Source: Streptomyces milbemycinicus (GTDB lineage Bacteria; Actinomycetota; Actinomycetes; Streptomycetales; Streptomycetaceae). Taken from it: a DNA stretch of 33,382 bases. Shown piece after piece: positions 7,441 through 16,589 of the stretch. Position 1 is the first letter of the stretch. Each line of letters begins with the position of its first letter. The notes beneath the pieces are model-generated. The model was not told where the DNA came from. It saw only the letters and a program-made list of their open reading frames with translations, and ran no database searches. Where the stretch lies: contig NZ_MUNE01000324.1 of NCBI RefSeq assembly GCF_002154605.1, positions 1-33,382 of the forward strand, given 5' to 3'. Both the position numbers and the translations under genes were made by a program.

Positions 7441-8692
7441 TGCGCTTGCCGAATGTCTCGTCCGTGCAGGTCACGCGGCATGTCTGTATTCGTGGAGGAT
7501 GCCGCCAAGGCGGTCGTGGCGTCGTATGTCGAGGTGGCTTAGCTTGTCCGGATCGTCGATTGGTGACGGCAGTGGGTGTAGCGGTCGGGCGTTCGCTATG
7601 CCCTGGTGCGGTCGATGGGAGTTGTAGAACTGCTCGAACTCTCGCAGGGCGTGGAGGAGGTGGCGCTGGTTCCAGATCAAGGTCCGGTCCAGGAGCTCGT
7701 GTCTGCAGGTCTGCACCCACCTTTCCATGATCGAGTTCACTCTCGGCATCTGGATACCGGTGAGGACGACCTCGATCCCCGCACCCTTGAGGACAGCGTC
7801 GAACAGGACTGGGAACTTCCCGTCCCTGTCCCGGATCATGAACCGTGCCCGGCAGCCTACGTCCTCGAGGTCCATGACCAGGTTCCTCGCCGCCTGTGTT
7901 ACCCAGGAGGTGGTCGGGTGTGCGGTGGCGCCCAGAATCCGGATGCGACGGCTGCTGTGCTCGATCACCGCGAGTACATACATCCGCGCGCCGGAAAAGG
8001 TGACCGTCTCAAAGAAGTCACAGGCCAGGAGGGCGTCAGCTTGAGAGCGCAGGAAGCCGGCCCACGTGCTGGAGCTCCGGCCGGGCGCCGGATCGACGCC
8101 GGATTCCTTGAGGATCTTCCATACGGTCGAGGCGGCCACCTTCACTCCCAGCACGAGCAGCTCGCCGTGCAGACGCCTGTAGCCCCAGCTTGGATTCTCC
8201 CTCGCCAGGCGCAGTACCAGAATCCGGATGGACCGCACGGTACGAGGCCGACCGGGTCGCTTGGGCCGCGATAAGGCGGCATGCCGACGTCTTGCAAGGT
8301 CGCGATGCCAGCGCAGCACCGTGTCAGGACGCACGAGCAGCCGCACACGCCGCAGAGCCGGCAACGGCAGCCGATGCAGCAGCGCCGCCAGAAACACCCG
8401 ATCGCTCGGAGTGAACCGTAGTCGGGCACCATCGAGTTGACGTTCGAGCACCGTGATCTGATGACGGAGAGCCAGGATCTCCGCATCCTTGTCCCGGTCG
8501 CTCATCGGCAGCAGACGCAGCAGCACGAACGCGTTGGTCACGCCCAGGTAGGCCAGTCGCAGCAGCACGGTCGAACATCATGAGGCGTGAACCACCGACT
8601 ACGCGAGAGCGCCTACCCGAGCGACGAGACCGACGACCGCCAGTCCCGATACATGCCTCCGACCAGGGCGGATGACATTCTCGGCAAGCACA
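7441..8692 (-). mobile_element. 1.25-kb insertion sequence, copy 3 (intact transposase)
   Basis: Same element type as 4768-6021 but inverted. The terminal repeats are TGCGCTTGCCGAATGTCTCG… at 7441 and, in reverse, TGTGCTTGCCGAGAATGTCA… ending at 8692. The subterminal sequences match the other copies (CATCCGCCCTGGTCGG on the transposase-upstream side, CGTGCAGGTCA on the downstream side). No clear target duplication was found. It is the only one of the four copies with an unbroken transposase. Confidence 0.85.
7471..8568 (-). CDS. Integrase-core transposase (IS copy 3), intact
   Basis: 365 residues from a GTG start at 8568. The N-terminal part (residues 25-150) holds the DNA-binding region, with RDKDAEILALRHQITVLERQ and the GYRRLHGEL motif. 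The C-terminal integrase core has Asp184 (LACDF), Asp247 (IRDRDGKF) and Glu282 (SIMERW); Asp247 to Glu282 is 35 residues, the classic DDE spacing. The C-terminus reads RRHDRLGGILHEYRHAA, as in the other copies. It would catalyse transposition of its own element and could act in trans on the broken copies here. Assignment to a named IS family (IS3 or IS481 side) is left open. Confidence 0.9.
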   Translation of the reverse strand: MLLRLAYLGVTNAFVLLRLLPMSDRDKDAEILALRHQITVLERQLDGARLRFTPSDRVFLAALLHRLPLPALRRVRLLVRPDTVLRWHRDLARRRHAALSRPKRPGRPRTVRSIRILVLRLARENPSWGYRRLHGELLVLGVKVAASTVWKILKESGVDPAPGRSSSTWAGFLRSQADALLACDFFETVTFSGARMYVLAVIEHSSRRIRILGATAHPTTSWVTQAARNLVMDLEDVGCRARFMIRDRDGKFPVLFDAVLKGAGIEVVLTGIQMPRVNSIMERWVQTCRHELLDRTLIWNQRHLLHALREFEQFYNSHRPHQGIANARPLHPLPSPIDDPDKLSHLDIRRHDRLGGILHEYRHAA

Positions 8693-9203
8693 GGGCCACC
8701 CAGCTTCCGGCCCTCACCTGACGGCTGGCCACCGCCCCGACGACAGCGGAGAGGAGAGGACCGCACCACCCTCGGGCCCGTGGAACCCGACGCCCCCGCA
8801 GCGACACTCGACGGCCAGTCCCGACACGGCACGGGCATACCGGGCAGCCAGTCGTCCACAACGTCGCCGTCACCCCTCGGAAGAATCGAGGCCAACGCAC
8901 GATCAGCGAACTTTGCAATCGCCCTGCGTGCGCCGGGCGGAGCCAACGCTTTGATTTCGGAGCGGATCAGCGCTTCCAGCGTGTCGATCGAGTCGATGCC
9001 CCGGTCGTCCCTCCAGCCCGGCATTCTTCAGGCTGCGATAGCCGTGCTCACCAACATGCCCTGACATATTGCTGCACCGTCTTCGGACGGGCACCAACGC
9101 TACAGTGTGCTTGACCAACTCGAACTGGCGTGTCAGCCCTGGGCTTTGCGAACGGCGTAGGGCGCGACATGCCAACATTTGCTGAGCCGAAGGATGACGG
9201 GCA
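8693..9203. other. Stretch without a recognised gene
   Basis: No family is recognised here. A minus-strand frame near 9024-8860 has some coding-like character (GIDSIDTLEALIRSEIKALA) but runs into the IS end without domain signs. The plus-strand frames look like shadows. It may be the residue of a gene cut by IS copy 3. The last bases (AGGA at 9191-9194) are the ribosome site of the next gene. Confidence 0.35.
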
Positions 9204-9788
9204 GTGACGGAATCTGCACTGGTCGGCTGTGTGCCCTGGGACCACTTTGGCATCACGTGTGTGCGCGGGCTCTCGCCGGACGAGGTGCTGTCTCGTCTGA
9301 GTGTCACTGATCAGGCGCCGTACCCGTTGTGCACGCCCGACGAGGCGTTGCAACGCTTCGGGTCGGGTGCGGAGACGCCTGCGGCGCGGGTGTGTCGCAG
9401 TGGTGAGTGGACCTTTCTCATTGACGTCGACGATCACGGCGTGCTGCTCCAGTCCCTGGTGCTTACCCGCCTGTCCATGAGCACCGAGGCTGTCTCGATC
9501 TGGAAACTCCTCGACAGTACGACCCGGATTGCGCATGCGCAATCCGGGGAACTCCTGGCCTATTACGACGCCTGGCATTTCCAGCCGGCAGAGGGGGCCG
9601 ACCCCTCTTTCCTCAACCGTGCCCTCACCGATGCAGGATTCTTCCTGGAGGAGAATTGGGAGTCCGACGATTGGGAGCCATCCGTTTCTGCGTTGCTGAT
9701 GCTGGAGCGTGAGTTCGGCCTGGCACTGTCGTCCGAGGTAGCCAAGAGTCCCCTGCCGACGGTCAGCCTTCTGCACCTGCAGGGCTGA
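9204..9788 (+). CDS. DUF6461-like protein
   Basis: A 194-residue cytoplasmic protein, GTG start with AGGA nine bases upstream. It opens with the pattern WDHFGITCVRGLSPDEVLSR (small domain start, 'VRG…EVLRRL'-like), has GEWTFLIDVDDHG in the middle and WESDDWEPSVSALLMLE near the end, as in the actinobacterial DUF6461 family. The biochemical function of that family is not known to me. No signal peptide or membrane segment is seen. Its 3' end faces the tail of a secreted NucA/NucB-type nuclease gene with a gap of only 34 bases. A relation such as protection from the nuclease is conceivable, but the convergent orientation argues against a simple toxin-immunity operon. Confidence 0.7.
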   Translation: MTESALVGCVPWDHFGITCVRGLSPDEVLSRLSVTDQAPYPLCTPDEALQRFGSGAETPAARVCRSGEWTFLIDVDDHGVLLQSLVLTRLSMSTEAVSIWKLLDSTTRIAHAQSGELLAYYDAWHFQPAEGADPSFLNRALTDAGFFLEENWESDDWEPSVSALLMLEREFGLALSSEVAKSPLPTVSLLHLQG

Positions 9789-9794
9789 CCGCCG

Positions 9795-9808
9795 GGCGGT
9801 TCGCCGCC
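9795..9808. terminator. Small hairpin between convergent genes
   Basis: GGCGG-TTCG-CCGCC, a five-bp stem with a stable UUCG tetraloop, lies in the 34-base gap between the DUF6461-like gene and the converging nuclease gene. It is short, so a bidirectional terminator role is only plausible. Confidence 0.35.
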
Positions 9809-9822
9809 TCAGGAACGGTCGT

Positions 9823-10917
9823 TCAGAAGGTGATCCTCAGCCAGAACGGGTCGTTGTCCGCAAGCAGCTTGTCCTTGACGAAGACGCCGTAGGCCGAGCC
9901 CACGTCCGAGTTGAGCGCTCCGGGAATGTGTCCGCGCACGCATTTCTCGCTGCCGCTGACTGTCCCCGTGGGGGTGACCGTGGGCCAGTCCACCGCAAGA
10001 TTCCCGCTGGTGTCTGCTCGTACTGCCGTCACCTGCGCGCAGTCCTTCCCGTGATCGACGCTATTGAGGGCACCGCTTTCGTAGGTGCCGGCGAAGGGGA
10101 ACTCGTCGCAGGTATCGTCTTGAACATTGGGGTCCTTGGTGAACTTGGAAGTTCCACAGATGGCTTGACGGTTGCTTGCCTGCTGAGACGAGTTCTTCAG
10201 CCGGTGCAGTGGCTGGCCGGTACCGCGCAGTCCCCAGTGGCCGGAGAGATTGTTCTGGGCCCACTCGAGCATGTCCGCCGAAGAGCCGTACTGAGACCGG
10301 GGTATCTGCAGGGTCGGGGTGTACCAAGGCACCACGCATCCTGCCTTGTCGGCGACGGAGATCTTGTTGTCGCAGCGGACTTCGGCTCCGCCCCACGTGA
10401 TCGGCGGCAGCAGGTCGATGGCGTCGGGTGAGCCGATGGAGAGCTGGTAGTCGAGGTCGATGTAGTCGTAGCCCGTTGAGGGTTGGTCAGTGAGTGTGTA
10501 GGTCTTCTTGAGGTTCTGGCCGAGGCTGATGGGGGCCGAGGTCCAGAGCTTCGTGGTTCCAGGGGCGCAGGGGGAGGAACAGCTGGTGGTCCATGACACG
10601 CTCAGACCGGCAGGCAGTGTTCCGGTAGAGGACAGCATGGTGATTTGGTCGGTCTCAGTCCGCTGCAGGCTTTTCGTGGCTAAGTCCAGTTGCTGCGCGG
10701 TGGCGAACAGGGCGGTGCCGAGGAGCTTGTTGTCGCTGCTGTAGTAGGAGTACTTCACATTTGGGTCGATCTGGCACTGCATGGTGCGGGTGGCGTACCA
10801 GTAGCCGTCCTCGTCGCCGGTGCAGTCGTTGACCGGCAGCGGAACATCCAACACCGCGGACGCAGACGCACCGTCCGGTCCGGTAGCTGCGCCCTTGCGG
10901 AGGGCAGTCTTGCCTGC
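9823..10917 (-). pseudogene. NucA/NucB-type secreted nuclease, N-terminus removed by IS
   Basis: About 364 residues remain, ending at TGA 9823-9825. The C-terminal 110 residues carry the NucA/NucB deoxyribonuclease signature: TCDEFPFAGTYESGALN (acidic metal/catalytic region), a following cysteine in KDCAQV, and the terminal GVFVKDKLLADNDPFWLRI. Upstream are a cysteine-paired middle part (DCTGDEDGYWYATRTMQC) and a beta-rich segment. The reading frame runs on past 10917, but that part is IS sequence, so signal peptide and N-terminal region are gone. A paralogue with the complementary damage (N-terminus present, nuclease domain absent) lies at 30454-31493. This gene is unlikely to be secreted or expressed from its own promoter. 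Confidence 0.8.
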
Positions 10918-12098
10918 GGGGCTCGAATAATCGTCGCTCCTGGTCAAGAGGCATATCTGTACTCGTTGATCACACCGCCGAGGACGCGAGTGCGCAGGAC
11001 TTTGCGGCTGGCCGGCTTCAGGACTGGAGGTGGTTGTCCGTGAGCTTGGGGAGGTAGTTGGCATCGGGCCCGGTGGGGGCGGTGCGCGTTGCAGTGCCTC
11101 TGGTACGTGGCCAGGACCCGGCGCACGTGACCTTCACCGAGGATGAGTATGTGGTCCAGGACTTCTCGGCGGAGAGTGCCGATCACTCGTTCGCAGTGGG
11201 CGTTGGCCTTCGGCGCACGGACCGGCGTCTTGACGATCTCGATGTCCTCGGCCTGGAACACGGCGTCGAAGGCGTCGGTGTACTTGCTGTCGCGGTCCCG
11301 GATGAGGAAGCGCAGCGAGTCCATCCGTATGCCGAGGTCGGTGGCGAGGTTGCGGGCCTGCTGGGTGGCCCATGCAGTGGTCGGGTGTGCGGTGACGCCG
11401 GCGATGTGCAGGCGCCGGGTGCGGTGCTCGAGGAAGACCAGAGCGTGGAGACGTTGCAGGCTGATCGTGTCGATATGGAGGAAGTCGCAGGCGATCAAGC
11501 TGGTGGCCTGCGCGGAGAGAAACTCGCACCAGGTTGGGCCGGTGCGGCGTGGTGCGGGGTCGATTCCTGCGGTGTGGAGGATCTGCCAGACGGTGGAGGC
11601 GGCGATCGGGTGTCCGAGCCGGGCCAGTTCGCCCTGGATCCGGCGATGGCCCCATCGGCTGTTCTCACGGGCAAGGCGCAGCACGAGGTTCTTGACGGCG
11701 GCCTGCGTGGGCGGCCTTCCGGGACCTCGGCGTCGTCGGGAGTAGTCCCATCGGCGGGCGACGAGGTTGCGGTGCCAGGCCAGCCGCGTGCTCGGTGTGA
11801 CCGGGAAGACCTTGGCCCAGCGGCGGCGGGGGATCAGCGAGGACAGGGCTGCGAACCAGAGACGGTCCGCCGGCTCGTACCGTGCCCACCCCTGCAGCTG
11901 GCGTCGTAGCACAGCGTTTTCGTGCCGCAGGACGAGAAGCTCAGCTTCCTTCGAGGTGTCCCGCTGTAGGAGCACTGGTGGGACGGAGAGAAGACGTCGA
12001 GTCATCCGGTAGAGAAGCGACACGACCATCCAACCAGGATCGCAGCGCTACGCGGAGGCCGTGGCGTTTTGACCAGCAGCGATGAATATCCGAGCCCC
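10918..12098 (-). mobile_element. 1.18-kb insertion sequence with intact transposase
   Basis: Imperfect terminal repeats of about 30 bp: GGGGCTCGAATAATCGTCGC… starting at 10918 and, in reverse, GGGGCTCGGATATTCATCGC… ending at 12098, both running into CTGGTCAA. The element is different from the 1.25-kb copies. It has cut a NucA/NucB nuclease gene on its left and abuts an IS1182 remnant on its right. No target duplication was seen. End fragments of related elements occur at 18512-18534 and 22489-22588. Confidence 0.8.
10944..12029 (-). CDS. Integrase-core transposase, intact
   Basis: 361 residues, beginning MVVSLLYRMTRRLLSVPPV, with the N-terminal helix-rich region (EAELLVLRHENAVLRRQ) and GHRRIQGEL before a C-terminal rve/integrase core. 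The catalytic residues lie in LIACDF (first Asp), IRDRDSKYT (second Asp) and NAHCERVIG (Glu). The C-terminus reads VLGGVINEYRYAS. It is related to, but clearly distinct from, the transposase of the 1.25-kb copies. There are no internal stops or shifts, so it is probably functional. Confidence 0.9.
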   Translation of the reverse strand: MVVSLLYRMTRRLLSVPPVLLQRDTSKEAELLVLRHENAVLRRQLQGWARYEPADRLWFAALSSLIPRRRWAKVFPVTPSTRLAWHRNLVARRWDYSRRRRGPGRPPTQAAVKNLVLRLARENSRWGHRRIQGELARLGHPIAASTVWQILHTAGIDPAPRRTGPTWCEFLSAQATSLIACDFLHIDTISLQRLHALVFLEHRTRRLHIAGVTAHPTTAWATQQARNLATDLGIRMDSLRFLIRDRDSKYTDAFDAVFQAEDIEIVKTPVRAPKANAHCERVIGTLRREVLDHILILGEGHVRRVLATYQRHCNAHRPHRARCQLPPQAHGQPPPVLKPASRKVLRTRVLGGVINEYRYAS

Positions 12099-12102
12099 AC
12101 AA

Positions 12103-12836
12103 CGCACACACCCGAACCTGATCACGAACATCGCCACCACCCACTCCACAGTGCCGGACAGCAAGGCTCTCGACGCCGTCCACCACGCGCTCTAGCAACG
12201 CGGCCTGCTCCCCGATGAGCACTGTCCCGACTCCGGCTACGCCACCGCCGAACTCATCCACGGCTCGGTGAAGACCTACGGCATCGCACTGATCACGCCG
12301 GTCCTGCTGGACACCTCCCGGCAGGCCAAAGCCCAAGCAGACTTCGCCGCCACCGACTTCACCATCGACTGGGAAGCCGGGAAGGCCACCTGCCCCGCCG
12401 GACATACCAGCGCCACCTGGAACCCCGTCGTGAGCGAAGGTATCCCCAAGACCGTGGTCACCTTCGCCGCCCTCGACCGCATCCCCTGCCCCTTCAAACC
12501 CCAGTGCACCACCGCGAAGAAGAACCGCCGCCAACTCTCCCTCCATCCCAGACAGATGACCGAGACACTCCGGCACACCCCGAGCCCGGCAGAAGACCAG
12601 GGACTGGAACACCGACTACGCCCTACGCGCCGGCATCGAGGGCACCATCCGGCAGGCCACCGCTGTCACCGGCACACGCCGCACACGCTACCGAGGCCTG
12701 GCGAAGACCCACCTCGAACACATCTACTCCGCCGTCGCACTCAACCTGATCCGCCTGAATGCCTGGTGAACGACCGCCCCCTGGACCGCACCCGCACCAG
12801 CCACCTCACCCGACTCGAGCACACCCTCACCGCATA
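12103..12836 (+). pseudogene. IS1182-type transposase, decayed 3' portion
   Basis: The frame reads PDSGYATAELIHGSVKTYG, then ADFAATDFTIDWEAGKATCP and a cysteine-bearing stretch (IPCPFKPQC), all typical of IS1182-family transposases. An in-frame TAG at about 12193 breaks the front. A frameshift near 12580-12600 moves the conserved tail (DYALRAGIEGTIRQATAV, RYRGLAKTHLEH, ALNLIRLNAW) into another frame, and a TGA follows at about 12767. The N-terminal half is missing at the junction with the preceding IS. Confidence 0.8.
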
Positions 12837-12837
12837 A

Positions 12838-13277
12838 CCACAATGGGCAACAGGATCGCGCAGGGTTCGATCTACTTCGCCGCCGCGTCCTCTACACCGA
12901 CCGATCCTTTCCATCACCCTGCGTCACCACTTCGCGACAAGTGGATGAAAGCCATTTCTCTCCGGCCATCAGCCAGGACTCAACTGGCCGCCCTTGGCAC
13001 GGCCGCTGTCAGCCCACCTCGGGCACCGGGTTCCACCCCTCAGTAGCGGCCGACGCCGTCGGACGGGGACATGCCCAGCGAGGGCGCCCATCCGAACCCC
13101 CGCCGCTGCCGTGGGCGGCGGCGCCGGTGTTTCAGAGCACTGATTAACCCCGCGTCGGCCAATACATTTCATGACGCGATTACCACCCAGATGCTCCTTA
13201 TAGCATAATTTTAGATGCGCAAGCGGACCTCTGCTTCGCCTACGCAGCCCGGCCAGGCCGATGATCGGTAGCAGTCC
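12838..13277. other. Intergenic region upstream of the SpoIIE-type gene
   Basis: No gene is recognised. A GC-rich imperfect hairpin lies around 13097-13125. A conspicuously AT-rich patch at 13196-13215 (TTATAGCATAATTTTA) follows, about 65-80 bases before the start codon. It is the best candidate for the promoter of the phosphatase gene, although no firm -35 box can be named. Confidence 0.4.
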
Positions 13278-16196
13278 ATGGCACGAAACACGCATAGCAC
13301 GAAACGGATAACACGCTGGTCCAGGGAGGACAGGCTTCGCGCGCTTGCCGCGTTTGGTGAGGACGTCACGGAGTCCGAGTCCTTGAGCTGCGCCCTGCAC
13401 CATGTGGTCGCCGAACTCGGAGGCCTGGGCAGCATGGCACATCTGACGGGCCCCTGGGCGGGGGCGGGGCTGCGTTTGCTCGCCGTCGACAGCCTGCCCG
13501 CAACGCAAGCGCGGCAATGGGAGGACCGCGTTGTCCGGCATCCGACGAGCCCGGTCGACCGCATGCTGGACGGGAAGTGCCGATGGCGGCCGATACGGAC
13601 CCGGGACAGCGGCCGCGACCCCGGCACGGACCCGCTTCCGGAACACTCGGGAAGTGCGGCCGTGTCCGGAATCGTCGTGGTCCCGATGGTGTCGCAGGAG
13701 CGAGTACTGGGCACTTTGTCCGTCATCTGTCTGGAAGAGGAGCCGACGGCCGAAGAGTGCTCGTTTCTGGAAGAGGTCGCCCACCTCGTCGCCCGGCATC
13801 TGGGCCGCTCGCTCACCGCTCCCCGCGGCGCCTCGTCCGAATGGTGGCTGGAACAGGACGGCGGCTCCCGGCTGAGCGAGGCCGCCAAGGCGGTCAGCGT
13901 GGGGTCCTGGGACTGGAACATCCGCACCGGCGAGCTTCTGTATGACGAGCAGGCCATGCGGGTGCTGGGCATCGATCCCGACACTTACGACCGGCGGATC
14001 GAGTCCTGGGTGGACATGGTGCACCCCGATGACCTGCCGTGGGTGATGGCGGGCACTGACGAGGCGATCCGTACTCGCAGTCTCTACAGGGTCGAGTACC
14101 GCATCCGGCGCCCCGATGGGACCTCGGGCTGGGCGCAGGCCCGTGGCCGGGTGATCATAGGTCCGGACGGAGAGCCGGCGCACATGGTCGGCACGGTGTG
14201 GGACACCACCCACACTCGGGCCGCCAGGGACGCCGTCGATCATGCCTTGTGGCACATGACGGACGGATTCGCTGCCGTCGACGCCGACTGGAGAATCACA
14301 TTCGCCAACCCCGAAGCGGAGCGGGCACTCGGACCGGTTCCCGACACCGGAGACCGCTCGCTGTGGGCCATCCCCGCCGCACAGACACCCGGGTTCAAGG
14401 AGATGTGCCGGCGCACGATCTCGGAGGGCAGGCCGGTGAGCACCGAGCTGTGCTCGTCCGCCAACCAGCGCTGGTACGGCCTGCGCCTGGTGCCGGTGCC
14501 GCAAGGGCTGACCATCTACTCGACCGACATCACCGACAGGAAAATCAGGAACGCGGAACGGGAGGCCGCGGAACGCAGCGCCGCTGAACGCTCCGCGCGT
14601 ATCGCGCGCCTGACCGGGGCGCTTGCCGAGGCCATCACCATGCGGGACGTCGTGGAGGCGACGGCGGAGCACGTCCTCGCACCTTTCGGAGCCACCAGGC
14701 TGGCCGTCCTGACCATGGAGGACCGCTCCCCTCGCGTCGTCGGCTCCATCGGATACGGCGAAACCCAACTGGATGTCTTTCGGGCACATGGCCCACCCTT
14801 CACCGCTCCCGTGGCGGAAGTCCTCACCACCCGTGTTCCGCTGTTCATCACGTCCACGGAGGAGCACAGGGCGCGCTACCCGCTTTCCGCTGAGGTCCTC
14901 GTCACCGACGAGGACCAGTCCTGGGCCTTCCTGCCTCTGATCGTCTCCGGCCAGGTGACCGGATGCTGCGTGATCGACTTCGCCGGGCGGCAACCGCTCA
15001 GCGGCGAGGAACGGACCCTGCTCACCGCACTCAGCGGCTTCATCGCCCAGGCACTCGAGCGCGCCAGGCTCTACGACTCGGAGCACAACCGCGCACAGGA
15101 ACTACAGCGTGGCCTGCTGCCGCAGAAGCTTCCCCCGCTGCTCGCGATCGGCGCCGCCGCGCGCTATCTGCCGGCCGACCGCCGCCTCGATGTCGGCGGT
15201 GACTGGTACGACCTCATCGAGTTGTCCGCCGAACGCGCCGCGCTCGTCATCGGTGATGTCATGGGCCACGGGCTGTCAGAAGCGGCCACCATGGGGCGCC
15301 TGCGCACGGCCGTACGCACCCTCGCCGAACTCGAACTCCCTCCCGACGAGATTCTCACCCATCTCAACGATCTCGTCAGCGACCTCAGCGATGACTCCTA
15401 CGCCACATGTCTGTACGCCGTCTACGACCCCACGACATGCCTGTGCGAGTTCGCCTCCGCCGGCCACCTTCCGCCCGTCGTCATCCACCCCGATCACACC
15501 GTGCACATCCCCGAGGTCCCCACGAACTCTCCCCTGGGCGCCGCCACACCACCGTTCGACGTCGTCCAGATCGAAGTACCGGCCAACAGCCTGTTGGCGC
15601 TGTTCACCGACGGGCTGGTGGAATCACCCGGCCAGGACATCGACGAGTGCGTCGACCGATTCACCGGAATCTTGGACGCGGCGATAGGCAAGGAGGACCA
15701 GCCCAGCCTGGAGACCCTCTGCGACACCATAGTGTCCGCCCTTCTGCCGACCCAGAAGAAGGGCAGGGACGACGCCGCGCTGTTCCTCGCACGCGCTCAT
15801 GCGCTGACGGCCGAGAACGTCGCTGTATGGCCTCTTCCCACAGCTCCCACGGCGGCGCACCGGGCACGTGAACTGGTCCGTGGGCAACTCCCCCTCTGGC
15901 ATCTCGACGATCTTGTGATGACCACCGAACTCGTCGTCAGTGAACTCCTCGGAAACGTCGTGCGCCACGCGCGGGGTCCCGTCGCCCTGCGTCTGCTGCG
16001 CGGGCGCAGTCTCTTCTGCGAGGTCTCCGACGGAAGCCTCACCACCCCCCACATCCGCAGGGCTTCCGACACCGACGAGGACGGCCGCGGCCTTCAGCTC
16101 ATCAGTGCCCTCACGCACCGCTGGGGGGTCAGATACGGCGCTTCAGGCAAGACCATCTGGACCGAGCAACTGCTCCACACGCTTCCCGCGATCTGA
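13278..16196 (+). CDS. Multisensor SpoIIE-type protein phosphatase with C-terminal ATPase domain
   Basis: 972 residues, no membrane segment. In order: an N-terminal GAF-like domain (about 20-180); a PAS domain (about 195-305, with WDWNIRTGELLYDEQAMRVL and MVHPDDL); a second PAS-like domain (about 320-417); a short charged coiled stretch; a GAF domain (about 445-597); a PP2C/SpoIIE phosphatase (about 605-835) with GGDWYD, GDVMGHG, SAGHLPPVV, LFTDGLVE and GRDDAALFLAR, the metal-binding aspartates being present; and a HATPase_c/RsbW-like domain (about 845-970) with ELLGNVVRHA and DGRGLQL. Such proteins control anti-sigma/anti-anti-sigma switches by dephosphorylating and phosphorylating STAS-domain partners. 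No partner gene lies nearby, so it acts as an orphan. The ribosome site before ATG 13278 is weak, and the start is the first in the frame. Confidence 0.93.
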   Translation: MARNTHSTKRITRWSREDRLRALAAFGEDVTESESLSCALHHVVAELGGLGSMAHLTGPWAGAGLRLLAVDSLPATQARQWEDRVVRHPTSPVDRMLDGKCRWRPIRTRDSGRDPGTDPLPEHSGSAAVSGIVVVPMVSQERVLGTLSVICLEEEPTAEECSFLEEVAHLVARHLGRSLTAPRGASSEWWLEQDGGSRLSEAAKAVSVGSWDWNIRTGELLYDEQAMRVLGIDPDTYDRRIESWVDMVHPDDLPWVMAGTDEAIRTRSLYRVEYRIRRPDGTSGWAQARGRVIIGPDGEPAHMVGTVWDTTHTRAARDAVDHALWHMTDGFAAVDADWRITFANPEAERALGPVPDTGDRSLWAIPAAQTPGFKEMCRRTISEGRPVSTELCSSANQRWYGLRLVPVPQGLTIYSTDITDRKIRNAEREAAERSAAERSARIARLTGALAEAITMRDVVEATAEHVLAPFGATRLAVLTMEDRSPRVVGSIGYGETQLDVFRAHGPPFTAPVAEVLTTRVPLFITSTEEHRARYPLSAEVLVTDEDQSWAFLPLIVSGQVTGCCVIDFAGRQPLSGEERTLLTALSGFIAQALERARLYDSEHNRAQELQRGLLPQKLPPLLAIGAAARYLPADRRLDVGGDWYDLIELSAERAALVIGDVMGHGLSEAATMGRLRTAVRTLAELELPPDEILTHLNDLVSDLSDDSYATCLYAVYDPTTCLCEFASAGHLPPVVIHPDHTVHIPEVPTNSPLGAATPPFDVVQIEVPANSLLALFTDGLVESPGQDIDECVDRFTGILDAAIGKEDQPSLETLCDTIVSALLPTQKKGRDDAALFLARAHALTAENVAVWPLPTAPTAAHRARELVRGQLPLWHLDDLVMTTELVVSELLGNVVRHARGPVALRLLRGRSLFCEVSDGSLTTPHIRRASDTDEDGRGLQLISALTHRWGVRYGASGKTIWTEQLLHTLPAI

Positions 16197-16290
16197 ACTG
16201 GCTTTCCTCCCGAGAGCGCACGATCCAGGGCTTTACGGTCCTCGCGAGTGATCGAGGACGGACAACCCGGGCGCAGGTGGCGGGGTTATG

Positions 16291-16359
16291 TGCAGACCAG
16301 AAGTCGACGGCGAGCAAGGTCGACACTTGAGTGTGCAGGAACTGTCGCCGTGCTGGCTC
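16291..16359 (-). pseudogene. Short transposase fragment
   Basis: The minus strand reads EPARRQFLHTQVSTLLAVDF, resembling the segment around the first catalytic aspartate of integrase-core transposases (…W.QFL..QA..LLA.DF). Only about 23 residues are recognisable. It is not continuous with the transposase tail at 16580-17043. Confidence 0.4.
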
Positions 16360-16435
16360 CGAACGATGGACTGCTACCGGATCGTCCGACACCACGTTTC
16401 TGCCGTGGCCCGCAAAGCGCTCCAGCGACGGAGCG

Positions 16436-16560
16436 TCAGCGCTTCGCGTCCTGCCCCTCGTACGTGAACCAGTCCACGTCGACGATTCCGTCCTTGGCGT
16501 AGACCCCGGCGACTCTGCCGGTGAAGGACGCTGCGGTCTCCGCGCTCACATAGCGGCCTG
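16436..16560 (-). pseudogene. C-terminal tail of a GH43-like beta-xylosidase/arabinofuranosidase
   Basis: From about 16560 down to TGA at 16436-16438 the minus strand reads RYVSAETAASFTGRVAGVYA followed by KDGIVDVDWFTYEG. This matches the very end of glycoside hydrolase family 43 proteins with the concanavalin-like C-terminal domain (…FTGR.IGMYA…FDWF.YE). Everything upstream was replaced by a transposase gene. The call rests on motif memory for about 40 residues. Confidence 0.55.
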
Positions 16561-16589
16561 AAGGGTGTCAATATCCCGATCAGGCCGCT
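16552..16589. terminator. Hairpin at the end of the transposase fragment
   Basis: AGCGGCCTGA (16552-16561) pairs perfectly with TCAGGCCGCT (16580-16589) across an 18-base loop. The right arm overlaps the stop codon of the minus-strand transposase fragment. It may be a terminator or an IS subterminal repeat. Confidence 0.45.

Noticed and set aside
8599..9024. 141-residue minus-strand frame next to IS copy 3
   Set aside because: Some coding-like content but it runs through the IS end and has no ribosome site or recognised domain; described only as part of the gap.
12969..15086. 705-residue minus-strand open frame opposite the SpoIIE-type gene
   Set aside because: Low-complexity composition without domains, antisense to a protein with clear motifs in every part; a shadow frame caused by high GC.
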